Assembly (NCBI GenBank): GCA_030628245.1
Contig: DAOVRI010000116.1
Span: 1-5,712 of the forward strand
Reading direction: 5' to 3'
Length of the DNA: 5,712 nucleotides
Source: Dehalococcoidales bacterium
GTDB lineage: Bacteria; Chloroflexota; Dehalococcoidia; Dehalococcoidales; RBG-16-60-22
Part shown: in pieces, positions 1 to 5,660 of the stretch
Layout: every line of letters begins with the position of its first letter
How positions within the stretch are numbered: position 1 is the stretch's first letter
Notes under the pieces: generated by a model
Databases searched by the model: none
What the model was told of the DNA's origin: nothing
The model's input: the letters and a program-made list of their open reading frames with translations, nothing else
Made by a program: the position numbers and the translations under genes

Positions 1-71
1 ATCAGATTGGGTATAGCCCTATCGCTGATAATGCGGCAGATGATCTGACATGGCCTAAAAACATGGAGTAA
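1..71 (+). CDS. C-terminal tail of probable ABC solute-binding protein (partial)
   Basis: The third frame is open from base 3 and ends at TAA 69-71, giving a 22-residue tail that ends in DDLTWPKNME. It is too short for a family assignment by itself. A tail of this kind (a TWP-type strand just before the stop) resembles the end of type I periplasmic or lipoprotein binding proteins of the LivJ family. The position directly before livH is where the binding protein gene commonly lies in such operons. The purine-rich end of this gene (GGAG at 65-68) also serves as the ribosome binding site for livH, so the two are probably translated together. The call rests mainly on context. Confidence 0.45.
   Translation, partial: QIGYSPIADNAADDLTWPKNME
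65..68 (+). promoter_or_regulatory. Shine-Dalgarno site of livH; bears on the start choice
   Basis: GGAG lies inside the last codons of the upstream gene. The spacing is 4 bases to TTG at 73 and 7 bases to GTG at 76. The second spacing is closer to the usual optimum, so GTG 76 may be the true start, which would shorten LivH by one residue. Confidence 0.5.
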
Positions 72-72
72 G

Positions 73-957
73 TTGGTGATTCTACACCTTACATTAGACA
101 TAATTATCGGAGGCGCAATATTAGGCGCGGTTTATTCGCTCGTAGCTGTTGGCCTTAATCTGCAATACGGGGTCACACGGATACTTAATGTGGCTCATGG
201 AGACTTTCTGATGATCGGTGCCTACCTGACTTACTTCTGTTTTACGCTTTTCGGCCTGAACCCTTATGCCTCCATTATCGTTATCGGGCCGCTCATGTTT
301 TTAATCGGGTTTGTTGTTTATACAACGCTCCTCCGGGGGATGGTAAAATCATCGAAATCAGGAGAAGAACTGGAGTTCAGGTCCCTGCTGCTATGCTTCG
401 GCCTTTCCTTTGTAATTCAGAACCTGGCCGTGGTTTTATGGACGGCAAACTACAGAGGCTACGAGGTACCTTCATTAGGAATTCTTGACATTTTCGGTGT
501 AAATTTCGAGATGAATAGAATTATCATTGCTTTGATATCTATTTGTATCAACATATTCCTTTATCTATTTTTACGCTTCACGAAGATAGGTGTAGCCATG
601 AGAGCTACGGTCGACCAACCTGTAGGCTCTCAGCTTGTCGGGATCAACATTTTTAACATCTGCGCTTTATCGTTTAGCCTTGGTATTTTACTGGCTGCGT
701 GGGCCGGCACTTTATTAAGTATTTTATCTTCGACGATAAATCCGTTCATGGGTGCTCCTTATACTCTCATTGCCCTGGTGATGGTGATTTTAGCTGGTAT
801 CGGCAGTTTCAAAGGTAATATTGTTGGAGGGTTTGTGTTTGGCTATCTTACATACACTACCATGAGGGTAATACATCCAGCTTTAACGCTTGTAGTCGTC
901 TACGCTGTTTTAATATTAATACTTCTAATCAAGCCTAAAGGACTTTTCTCGAGGTGA
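73..957 (+). CDS. livH: Branched-chain amino-acid-type ABC transporter permease, LivH family
   Basis: This is one of the two membrane subunits of a HAAT-family importer. The protein is 294 residues, usual for LivH, and is almost wholly hydrophobic with about eight membrane segments. Family motifs are visible. The first is the N-terminal GLNLQYGVTRILNVAHGDF block (27-45). The second is the cytoplasmic coupling loop around KIGVAMRATVDQPVGSQLVGIN (171-192), which should contact the ATPases. The third is GIGSFKGNIVGG (242-253), and the last is the terminal KPKGLF. The start is TTG 73 or GTG 76; no in-frame ATG lies nearby. It follows the upstream gene by one base and ends six bases before livM, so it is part of a translationally linked operon. 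The solute cannot be read from the sequence: relatives carry Leu/Ile/Val, urea, amides or aromatic acids. Confidence 0.93.
   Translation: MVILHLTLDIIIGGAILGAVYSLVAVGLNLQYGVTRILNVAHGDFLMIGAYLTYFCFTLFGLNPYASIIVIGPLMFLIGFVVYTTLLRGMVKSSKSGEELEFRSLLLCFGLSFVIQNLAVVLWTANYRGYEVPSLGILDIFGVNFEMNRIIIALISICINIFLYLFLRFTKIGVAMRATVDQPVGSQLVGINIFNICALSFSLGILLAAWAGTLLSILSSTINPFMGAPYTLIALVMVILAGIGSFKGNIVGGFVFGYLTYTTMRVIHPALTLVVVYAVLILILLIKPKGLFSR
951..957 (+). promoter_or_regulatory. Strong Shine-Dalgarno site of livM, overlapping the livH stop
   Basis: GAGGTGA includes the TGA stop of livH and lies 6 bases before TTG 964. This supports the TTG start of livM over the in-frame ATG at 979, and suggests that livM translation is coupled to termination of livH. 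Confidence 0.65.
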
Positions 958-963
958 TTTTAC

Positions 964-1872
964 TTGAACTTAACTAACATGAAATTTTCAACACTCTTAA
1001 AACTTAGTCCTATTATAATTTTTATAGTGCTAACGTTTGCTCCGCTTTTCGCAAAGACCTACCATTTGGCGTTGGTCACGAGCGTTTTGTGCTGGATTGG
1101 ATTGGCCGTAAGCTGGCATTTCTTTAGTGGTACCACAAAATATATTTCATTGGGGTCCGCAGCCTTCTTCGGGGTAGGAGTATACATCACGGCAATATTT
1201 GGCAAGTCGTTACCCTTCCCGGTCGTTCTGCTTCTAGCTGCCGCAATCAACTTCCTCTTTGCGTTGTGCGTCGGCCTCGTGACTCTAAGACTGAAAGGCA
1301 TCTACTTCGCCATACTTACTTTTGGACTCGCTGAACTTCTGAACAATGCCATTTTATTCTGGGAGATGCAGGTAACCGGGACGCGCGGCAGGTTCGTTAC
1401 CCCCATCGACGTTTATTATCCAATATTAATAATCACTTTTATAATAATTTTAGCTGTCATTATCTTAAGGAGAACCAAGCTAGGCCTTGGGTTGAGGATG
1501 ATAGGTGAAAGCGAGGATGCGGCTGTTCATTTCGGCGTGAATACCACTTTATACAAGGTATTAGGTTTTGCCGTCAGCAGCATGTTCATGGGTTTATTAG
1601 GCGCCGCATTTTCCCCCAGATGGGGATACATAGACTCTGGCATGGCCTTTAACCCATTATACTCATTTATGCCTGCTATAATGACATTATTTGGCGGGAC
1701 GGGAAGGATTATCGGGCCTGTAGTAGGGGCTATAGTTATCTCATTGCTGGAAGAGTATTTGCTCACTACTTTTAAGGACTATTTCATGATAATCCTCGGG
1801 GGAATAATGATAATTGTTATCCTTACCCTACCGGAGGGCATGACCGGCAAGCTTCTTAAGAAAAATACCTGA
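964..1872 (+). CDS. livM: Branched-chain amino-acid-type ABC transporter permease, LivM family
   Basis: This is the second membrane subunit, pairing with LivH. It has 302 residues, near the lower end of the usual LivM range, with a short basic N-terminus and about eight to ten hydrophobic segments. LivM marks are the TKYISLGSAAFFGVGVY block (58-74), LRLKGIYFAILTFGLAELLNN (108-128), the coupling loop GLGLRMIGESEDAAVHFGVN (174-193), GGTGRIIGPVVGA (244-256), and LPEGMTG near the C-terminus. The start is TTG, chosen for its strong upstream site; starting at ATG 979 would remove only five residues. The stretch that usually reads TGG-x-x-G after the LRLKGIYFA block is TGTRG here (138-142), which may bear on solute choice. 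That last point is inference. Confidence 0.93.
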   Translation: MNLTNMKFSTLLKLSPIIIFIVLTFAPLFAKTYHLALVTSVLCWIGLAVSWHFFSGTTKYISLGSAAFFGVGVYITAIFGKSLPFPVVLLLAAAINFLFALCVGLVTLRLKGIYFAILTFGLAELLNNAILFWEMQVTGTRGRFVTPIDVYYPILIITFIIILAVIILRRTKLGLGLRMIGESEDAAVHFGVNTTLYKVLGFAVSSMFMGLLGAAFSPRWGYIDSGMAFNPLYSFMPAIMTLFGGTGRIIGPVVGAIVISLLEEYLLTTFKDYFMIILGGIMIIVILTLPEGMTGKLLKKNT

Positions 1873-1931
1873 TACCGAGAAATATGCAGATTATATGTTA
1901 TATTTATTGTATCCGACTATCCAGGGAGGTG

Positions 1932-1960
1932 TTGACATACTTTCAAAGGTAAAATACCAT
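1932..1960 (+). promoter_or_regulatory. Candidate sigma-70-type internal promoter for livG-livF
   Basis: A perfect -35 box TTGACA (1932-1937) is followed, after 17 bases, by TACCAT (1955-1960), which matches the -10 consensus at four of six places. Transcription would start near 1967, leaving a leader of about 80 bases before livG. It would allow the ATPase genes, and perhaps the E1 genes, to be expressed apart from livHM. This is based on sequence match only. Confidence 0.4.
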
Positions 1961-1961
1961 A

Positions 1962-1973
1962 AGCCTTGAGGCT
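1962..1973 (+). other. Small hairpin AGCC-TTGA-GGCT in the livG leader
   Basis: A four-base-pair stem closes a four-base loop. It lies at the predicted transcription start of the candidate promoter. It is too weak to be a terminator and could be chance. Confidence 0.2.
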
Positions 1974-1991
1974 AGGTCTGCAAGCTACAAC

Positions 1992-2008
1992 GTCGGAGAA
2001 ACACCGGC
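1992..2008 (+). other. Small hairpin GTCGG / CCGGC in the livG leader
   Basis: A five-pair stem with one T-G wobble closes a seven-base loop, AGAAACA. No T-run follows, so it is not an intrinsic terminator. A role in leader folding is only possible. Confidence 0.25.
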
Positions 2009-2048
2009 CCTTTAACATACTAAAAAATACATATTACAGAGTTAACTT

Positions 2049-2783
2049 ATGAAGCTACTTGAGGGCAAAGAAATAACAAAGCATTTTGGGGGACTCGTCG
2101 CCCTTCAGAACGTGGACTTTGACGTACATGAGGGCGAAATTGTTGGTTTGATAGGTCCCAACGGAGCCGGAAAGACCACACTTTTTAATGTGATAACCGG
2201 AACGTTTCCTTCAACCTCCGGAACTATCAAATTTGAGGAGAAGAACATCACCGGCCTTAAACCCTATAAGATTTGTAAGTTAGGAATAGCCAGAACTTTC
2301 CAGATACCTAAACCATTTCCCAACATGAGTGTATATGAGAATATCCTTGCGGTCTCAATTTTTGGATGTGACAAAGATAAAGGGACTTCAAACGTAAAGT
2401 GGGACATCAATCAAATACTGGAAAAATTCGGGTTGGCGGACAAGAGGGAAACCCAGGCCTCAAACCTGGCCGTATTCGAGCTAAGAATGCTTGAAATTGC
2501 CAGGGCATTGGCCACGAAGCCCAGACTTTTACTATTAGACGAGGTAATGGCTGGCTTAAATCCCAAAGAAACCGCACAAATAACTGATATTACAAGAGGA
2601 TTGCGTGATGACGGAATTACAATTCTTATGATTGAGCATAATATGCGCGCAACGATGGGAGTATCCGACCGCGTTATTGTGCTCGATCAAGGGATGAAGA
2701 TAGCTGACGGAAACCCTGAAAAAGTATGTAAAGACCCTCAAGTTGTTGAGGCTTATTTAGGAGAGGCTTATGTTGAAGATTGA
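2049..2783 (+). CDS. livG: Branched-chain amino-acid-type ABC transporter ATP-binding protein, LivG family
   Basis: This cytoplasmic ATPase drives import through LivHM together with LivF. It has 244 residues, slightly short for LivG, because the stretch around 105-118 is reduced. Visible elements are Walker A GPNGAGKTT (36-44), the Q-loop glutamine in ARTFQ (85), Walker B LLLLDE (160-165) with catalytic Glu165, a D-loop-like AGLNP (168-172), the H-loop His197 in IEHNM, and the LivG-type C-terminal VVEAYLGEAY. The signature normally written LSxGQ is not recognisable: residues 140-144 are LAVFE, followed by a normal LRMLEIARAL helix. ATG 2049 is used; an in-frame stop (2043-2045) lies just upstream, and the preceding bases hold no clear Shine-Dalgarno site. 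Its 3' end overlaps livF. Confidence 0.92.
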   Translation: MKLLEGKEITKHFGGLVALQNVDFDVHEGEIVGLIGPNGAGKTTLFNVITGTFPSTSGTIKFEEKNITGLKPYKICKLGIARTFQIPKPFPNMSVYENILAVSIFGCDKDKGTSNVKWDINQILEKFGLADKRETQASNLAVFELRMLEIARALATKPRLLLLDEVMAGLNPKETAQITDITRGLRDDGITILMIEHNMRATMGVSDRVIVLDQGMKIADGNPEKVCKDPQVVEAYLGEAYVED

Positions 2784-3474
2784 GAATCTAAACGTAATCC
2801 GCGGGGGCTTACAGATTCTCTGGGACGTTTCCATCAATGTTAAGAAGAACGAGATTGTAGTTCTGATAGGTTCCAACGGAGCCGGAAAGACAACATTTTT
2901 AAGCACTCTGGTCGGACTGCTTAAACCGTCGTCAGGCACGATTCTTTTTCATGAGAAGGAAATCGGCGGTTTACCTCCTTATAAAAATGTGAATTTAGGT
3001 ATATCATTTGTACCCGAGGACAGGAAATTGTTCACCAACTGCTCGGTGCGTGAAAATTTACTTCTGGGCGCCTACTGCTCCAGGGCGAAAAAACACACCA
3101 AAGAGATGCTCAACGCGGTTTATCAAACATTTCCGTTTTCGAAGGCAAGAGAAAATCAGCTATCTGTCACATTGAGCGGCGGGGAACAAAGAATGTTAGC
3201 TATAGCACGGGGTCTCATGTCCAATCCTGAATTATTGATATTAGACGAACCTTCGCAGGGGCTATCGCCGAGAATGGCCCTTGAGGTGTTTAAAACTTTA
3301 GAGAAGCTTAAAGAACGTGAAATCAGCATCTTGTTGGCTGAACAGAACGTTCATCATGCCTTGAGGTTTGCTGACCGGGCTTACGTTATGGAAACAGGCA
3401 AGATAACTCTAGAGGGGAAAAGTTCGGAACTCCTGGGAAATGATTATGTCAGGGAAGCATTTTTAGGGATTTAG
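2770..3474 (+). CDS. livF: Branched-chain amino-acid-type ABC transporter ATP-binding protein, LivF family
   Basis: This is the second ATPase of the importer. It has 234 residues, normal for LivF. It shows Walker A GSNGAGKTT (34-42), VPEDRKLF (81-88, the LivF form in which Glu83 takes the place of the Q-loop glutamine), a canonical signature LSGGEQ (135-140), Walker B LLILDE (155-160), and AEQNVHHAL (190-198), where Gln192 sits in place of the switch histidine, as is usual in LivF. The end, YVREAFLGI, is a typical LivF terminus, so the TAG at 3472-3474 looks genuine. The start ATG lies inside livG (14-base overlap), with AGGAGAGG at 2759-2766 providing a strong ribosome binding site. Translation is therefore coupled to livG. 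Confidence 0.94.
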   Translation: MLKIENLNVIRGGLQILWDVSINVKKNEIVVLIGSNGAGKTTFLSTLVGLLKPSSGTILFHEKEIGGLPPYKNVNLGISFVPEDRKLFTNCSVRENLLLGAYCSRAKKHTKEMLNAVYQTFPFSKARENQLSVTLSGGEQRMLAIARGLMSNPELLILDEPSQGLSPRMALEVFKTLEKLKEREISILLAEQNVHHALRFADRAYVMETGKITLEGKSSELLGNDYVREAFLGI

Positions 3475-3507
3475 CCGGTTCCTGAATCCGTTAAGGTCTT
3501 AAATCCC
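3466..3507 (+). repeat. Inverted repeat spanning the livF stop codon
   Basis: GGGATTTA (3466-3473) and TAAATCCC (3500-3507) are exact reverse complements of eight bases, separated by 26 bases. The left arm includes two bases of the livF TAG stop. No T-run follows, so a classic intrinsic terminator is unlikely. A processing or stabilising stem at the 3' end of the transporter message is possible. A competing pair AAGGTC (3493-3498) with GACCTT (3523-3528) uses part of its loop. Confidence 0.4.
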
Positions 3508-3665
3508 CCGGTTGTTGTACCTGACCTTCCCCCGCGATTATTAGCATCGCTGTCTAGAGTCCGGCCTGTATTTCAGCATACCCCTTCGGAGTACGTCCTT
3601 TTTAGCGAACTGAACGGCCTGACCTCCAGGGCTATCACAGCTAAGAATGAAGAGGTTTAAAAAAC
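3475..3665 (+). other. 191-base gap between livF and the E1 genes; in-frame open stretch, no supportable gene
   Basis: The frame of livF stays open after its TAG for 61 codons, to TAA 3658-3660, five bases before the E1 alpha start. It would read as a proline-rich segment (for example PPVVVPDLPP) and end in TAKNEEV. It contains no ATG, GTG or TTG, so ordinary initiation is not possible, and I do not recognise the sequence. The other two frames close quickly. The gap also has a repeated CGGCCTG (3562-3568 and 3615-3621). No convincing promoter or terminator was found. Confidence 0.55.
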
Positions 3666-4646
3666 ATGAAATCACAAATGAAAATCGAGATGGAGAAACT
3701 GGTCCATTTGTATCAGGTGATGTTGACCATCCGGCGCTTTGAGGAAAGAGTGATTATAGATTACCAAAGCGGGGCTATCCCGGGTATAGTACACTCATAC
3801 ATCGGTCAGGAGGCAGTAGCTACTGGCGTCTGCACAAATTTGCGACTGGATGACCGCATTATCAGCAATCATCGAGGACACGGACACTGTATCGCCAAGG
3901 GTGCCGACCTCAACCGCATGATGGCGGAGATATACGGTCGGAAAACTGGCTACTGCAAGGGGAAAGGCGGCTCGATGCATATCGCTGATTTCGGCATCGG
4001 GATGCTGGGGGCGAATGGGATTGTAGCCGGTGGTCTACCCATCGCGGGGGGAGCGGCGCTGGCAGCCCAGCTGGAAGGAGGCGATAAAGTGGTGGTGGTG
4101 TTTTTTGGTGAAGGGGCTACCAATGAGGGCGAGTTTCATGAAGTACTCAACCTGGCCTCTATATGGAAGCTGCCGCTTGTCTTCGCTTGTGAGAACAATC
4201 TTTACAGCGTCAACACACCGGTGCAGTATGCTACCGGCCTGGAACATGTCTCCGAGAGAGCTACCGGCGGTTACGGTATACCCGGCGTAGTCGTTGATGG
4301 TAATGATGTAGTCGCTGTTTACGAAACAACTAAAAAGGCGCTAGCCTCAGTCAGAGCTGGTGAAGGGCCCGTTTTTCTGGAATTTATAACCTACAGATGG
4401 CGCGGCCACTATGAAGCGCCCGGCATGCCGGACCTACGCCCGGTTGAAGAACTTGAAAGTTGGAAACGGAAATGTCCCGTAGCCGGTTTTGAACGGGTGC
4501 TGCTGGAGAATGATATTATGTCAAAACAGGCGCTTGAGGAAATTAACGTTCAAGTGATGCAGCAGATTGGGGATGCGGTCAGCTACGCAATAGCGAGTCC
4601 ATTCCCCACACCCGAAGATGCCCTTGAGGACGTATTTTCTTCCTGA
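3666..4646 (+). CDS. Thiamine-diphosphate 2-oxo acid / acetoin dehydrogenase E1, alpha subunit
   Basis: This is half of the heterotetrameric E1 that decarboxylates a 2-oxo acid (or cleaves acetoin) on thiamine diphosphate and hands the acyl group to lipoyl-E2. It has 326 residues, usual for AcoA/PdhA types. Visible features are IRRFEERV (22-29), NHRGHGH (68-74), GKGGSMHI (99-106), GMLGANGIV (112-120), and the cofactor/Mg motif GEG (148-150) with NN (177-178), spaced by 26 residues. The motif has Glu where GDG is commonest. YRWRGHYE (243-250) lacks the phosphorylated serine of mitochondrial E1. ATG 3666 follows AGAGG (3651-3655) by 10 bases; ATG 3678 and 3690 are alternatives. The KGGSMHI and GMLGANGIV blocks favour the acetoin-dehydrogenase-like branch, but the substrate is not proven. 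It pairs with the next gene. Confidence 0.88.
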   Translation: MKSQMKIEMEKLVHLYQVMLTIRRFEERVIIDYQSGAIPGIVHSYIGQEAVATGVCTNLRLDDRIISNHRGHGHCIAKGADLNRMMAEIYGRKTGYCKGKGGSMHIADFGIGMLGANGIVAGGLPIAGGAALAAQLEGGDKVVVVFFGEGATNEGEFHEVLNLASIWKLPLVFACENNLYSVNTPVQYATGLEHVSERATGGYGIPGVVVDGNDVVAVYETTKKALASVRAGEGPVFLEFITYRWRGHYEAPGMPDLRPVEELESWKRKCPVAGFERVLLENDIMSKQALEEINVQVMQQIGDAVSYAIASPFPTPEDALEDVFSS

Positions 4647-4676
4647 TTGAAATGATATTACACGAGGTATCGAAAG

Positions 4677-5630
4677 ATGAGAAAAATAAGTTACGGACAA
4701 GCGGCCTCGGAGGCCTTGCTGGAGGAATTCCGCCGGGATGAAAAGACCGTCCACCTATCCACGGATATCCCCCCCGACTTGAGAAGCGAATTCGGCGAAG
4801 CCAGAATAAGGCAGACTCCTATATCCGAATCATCTTTTGTCGGGGGAGCTATAGGCCTGGCCGGTTCGGGTTTCAGACCGGTAGTTGATATCAGGATGGC
4901 GACTTTTGGGTTCGTTGCCATGGACCAGTTCGTCAACCAGGCGGCTAAAATTACTTATATGTTCGGCGGGCAGGCCAGATTCCCAATCGTATATCGCATG
5001 ACCGTAGGCGCCAGCAAATCATTCGCCGCCCAGCATTCAATCAGCCCTTACTCCATGTATATGAATGTTCCGGGTCTGAAAATAATTCTGCCAGCCACCC
5101 CGTATGATATTAAGGGACTGATGAAGACCGCCATCAGGGATAACAACCCGGTTATCTGCTTTGAGCACATGGCACTGGAAACCATGGAGGGAGAAGTGCC
5201 AGAGGATGAATATACTATTCCATTTGGCCAGGCTGTAATCAGGCGGGAAGGAACAGATGTAACCGTTGTAGCCCTGGCCAAGATGGTGCACGAGGTCCTG
5301 GCAATAGCTGAAGAGATGAAGCAGGAAGGGATATCGCTGGAGGTAATTGATCCATGCACACTTATCCCTCTGGATAGGGAAACTATCAAGGCTTCGGTGG
5401 CCAAGACGGGCAGATTGGTGGTAATCGATGAAGCCTGTATTACCTGTGGGGCAGCCGCTGAATTCACCGCTCTGGTGGTTGAAGATGAGCGAATTTTCAG
5501 ACGTCTAAAGTCCTCTCCTAAGCGGGTATGTGGCTTAGATGTACCAATCCCTTATAGTCCACCCATGGAACAATATGTTCTCCCCGGCCGTGATAAAATT
5601 AAGGCTTCTTTGAGAGAGGTTATGACTTAG
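4677..5630 (+). CDS. Thiamine-diphosphate 2-oxo acid / acetoin dehydrogenase E1, beta subunit
   Basis: This is the partner of the preceding alpha subunit. It has 317 residues. Seen are ISYGQAASEAL (4-14), RQTPISESSFVGGAIG (45-60) with Glu51, the expected aminopyrimidine-binding glutamate, AMDQFVNQAAKITYMFGGQ (81-99), AAQHS (117-121) with His120, VPGLKIILPATPYDIKGLM (131-149), and a C-terminal domain with DPCTLIPLD (225-233), GRLVVIDEA (245-253) and VPIPYSPPMEQYVLP (289-303). The segment usually reading GEDV, GG and T before the FG motif is shortened to STDIPPDLRSEFG (28-40), about nine residues less. A CxxC (254-257) is present. ATG follows GAGG (4664-4667) by nine bases, and the gap to E1 alpha is 30 bases, so they are co-translated. 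From memory, a subfamily with STD in place of GED exists; its substrate is unknown to me. No E2 or E3 is present. Confidence 0.87.
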   Translation: MRKISYGQAASEALLEEFRRDEKTVHLSTDIPPDLRSEFGEARIRQTPISESSFVGGAIGLAGSGFRPVVDIRMATFGFVAMDQFVNQAAKITYMFGGQARFPIVYRMTVGASKSFAAQHSISPYSMYMNVPGLKIILPATPYDIKGLMKTAIRDNNPVICFEHMALETMEGEVPEDEYTIPFGQAVIRREGTDVTVVALAKMVHEVLAIAEEMKQEGISLEVIDPCTLIPLDRETIKASVAKTGRLVVIDEACITCGAAAEFTALVVEDERIFRRLKSSPKRVCGLDVPIPYSPPMEQYVLPGRDKIKASLREVMT

Positions 5631-5660
5631 CTTGTGTTATCACGAATATAATCACACAAG
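5631..5660 (+). repeat. Imperfect 30-base dyad downstream of E1 beta; possible operator
   Basis: CTTGTGT (5631-5637) and ACACAAG (5654-5660) are exact reverse complements. Inside them, further positions also match, giving about 10 of 15 paired positions between the half-sites. It starts directly after the E1 beta stop. AT-rich sequence follows but no T-run, so it is a poor terminator. The dyad encloses a perfect TATAAT, which suits an operator over a promoter for the next gene. A related TTATCAC (5637-5643) has its reverse complement GTGATAA at 5704-5710. Confidence 0.4.
5647..5652 (+). promoter_or_regulatory. Perfect -10 hexamer TATAAT inside the dyad
   Basis: TATAAT is exact, but no good -35 box lies 16 to 18 bases upstream; the best is a poor TGACTT at 5623-5628. 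If used, it would need an activator or a weak -35, and it would serve a gene beyond the window. In AT-rich spacer DNA this hexamer can arise by chance. Confidence 0.3.

Larger units (their letters stand above)
1873..2048 (+). other. 176-base gap between livM and livG without a supportable gene
   Basis: A gap of this size is unusual inside a liv operon, where genes normally touch. It holds a TTGACA/TACCAT promoter candidate (1932-1960), two small hairpins (1962-1973 and 1992-2008), and a distant pair GGTGTT (1928-1933) with AACACC (2000-2005). A purine-rich AGGGAGG stands just before the TTGACA, but only a six-codon frame follows it. The last 40 bases are AT-rich. No known riboswitch consensus was recognised, and there is no T-run terminator. 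Confidence 0.6.

Noticed and set aside
1929..1949. Mini-ORF (GTG TTG ACA..., ending TAA) after AGGGAGG as a leader peptide
   Set aside because: Only six codons, spacing from the purine-rich site is too short, and it has no run of regulatory codons.
3512..3541. Promoter TTGTTG with GATTAT upstream of E1 alpha
   Set aside because: Matches are three and four of six with an 18-base spacer, which is expected by chance.
3579..3593. Hairpin TACCCC-TTC-GGAGTA as a terminator before E1 alpha
   Set aside because: The stem contains a C-A mismatch and the T-run (3598-3603) is separated from it; the pairing is too weak.
3495..3660. Gene on the minus strand of the livF-E1 gap
   Set aside because: The longest start after a purine-rich site gives only about a dozen codons before a stop.
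4030..4290. 86-codon open frame on the plus strand inside E1 alpha
   Set aside because: It is out of frame with the conserved cofactor motif of E1 alpha, and its translation resembles no family I know.
5048..5467. 139-codon open frame on the minus strand inside E1 beta
   Set aside because: It lies wholly within a well-supported gene, has no recognisable motif, and is explained by the codon bias of the plus-strand gene.
5631..5660. Intrinsic terminator for the E1 genes
   Set aside because: The stem is AT-rich with a 16-base loop and is not followed by a T-run, so an operator-like dyad is the better reading.
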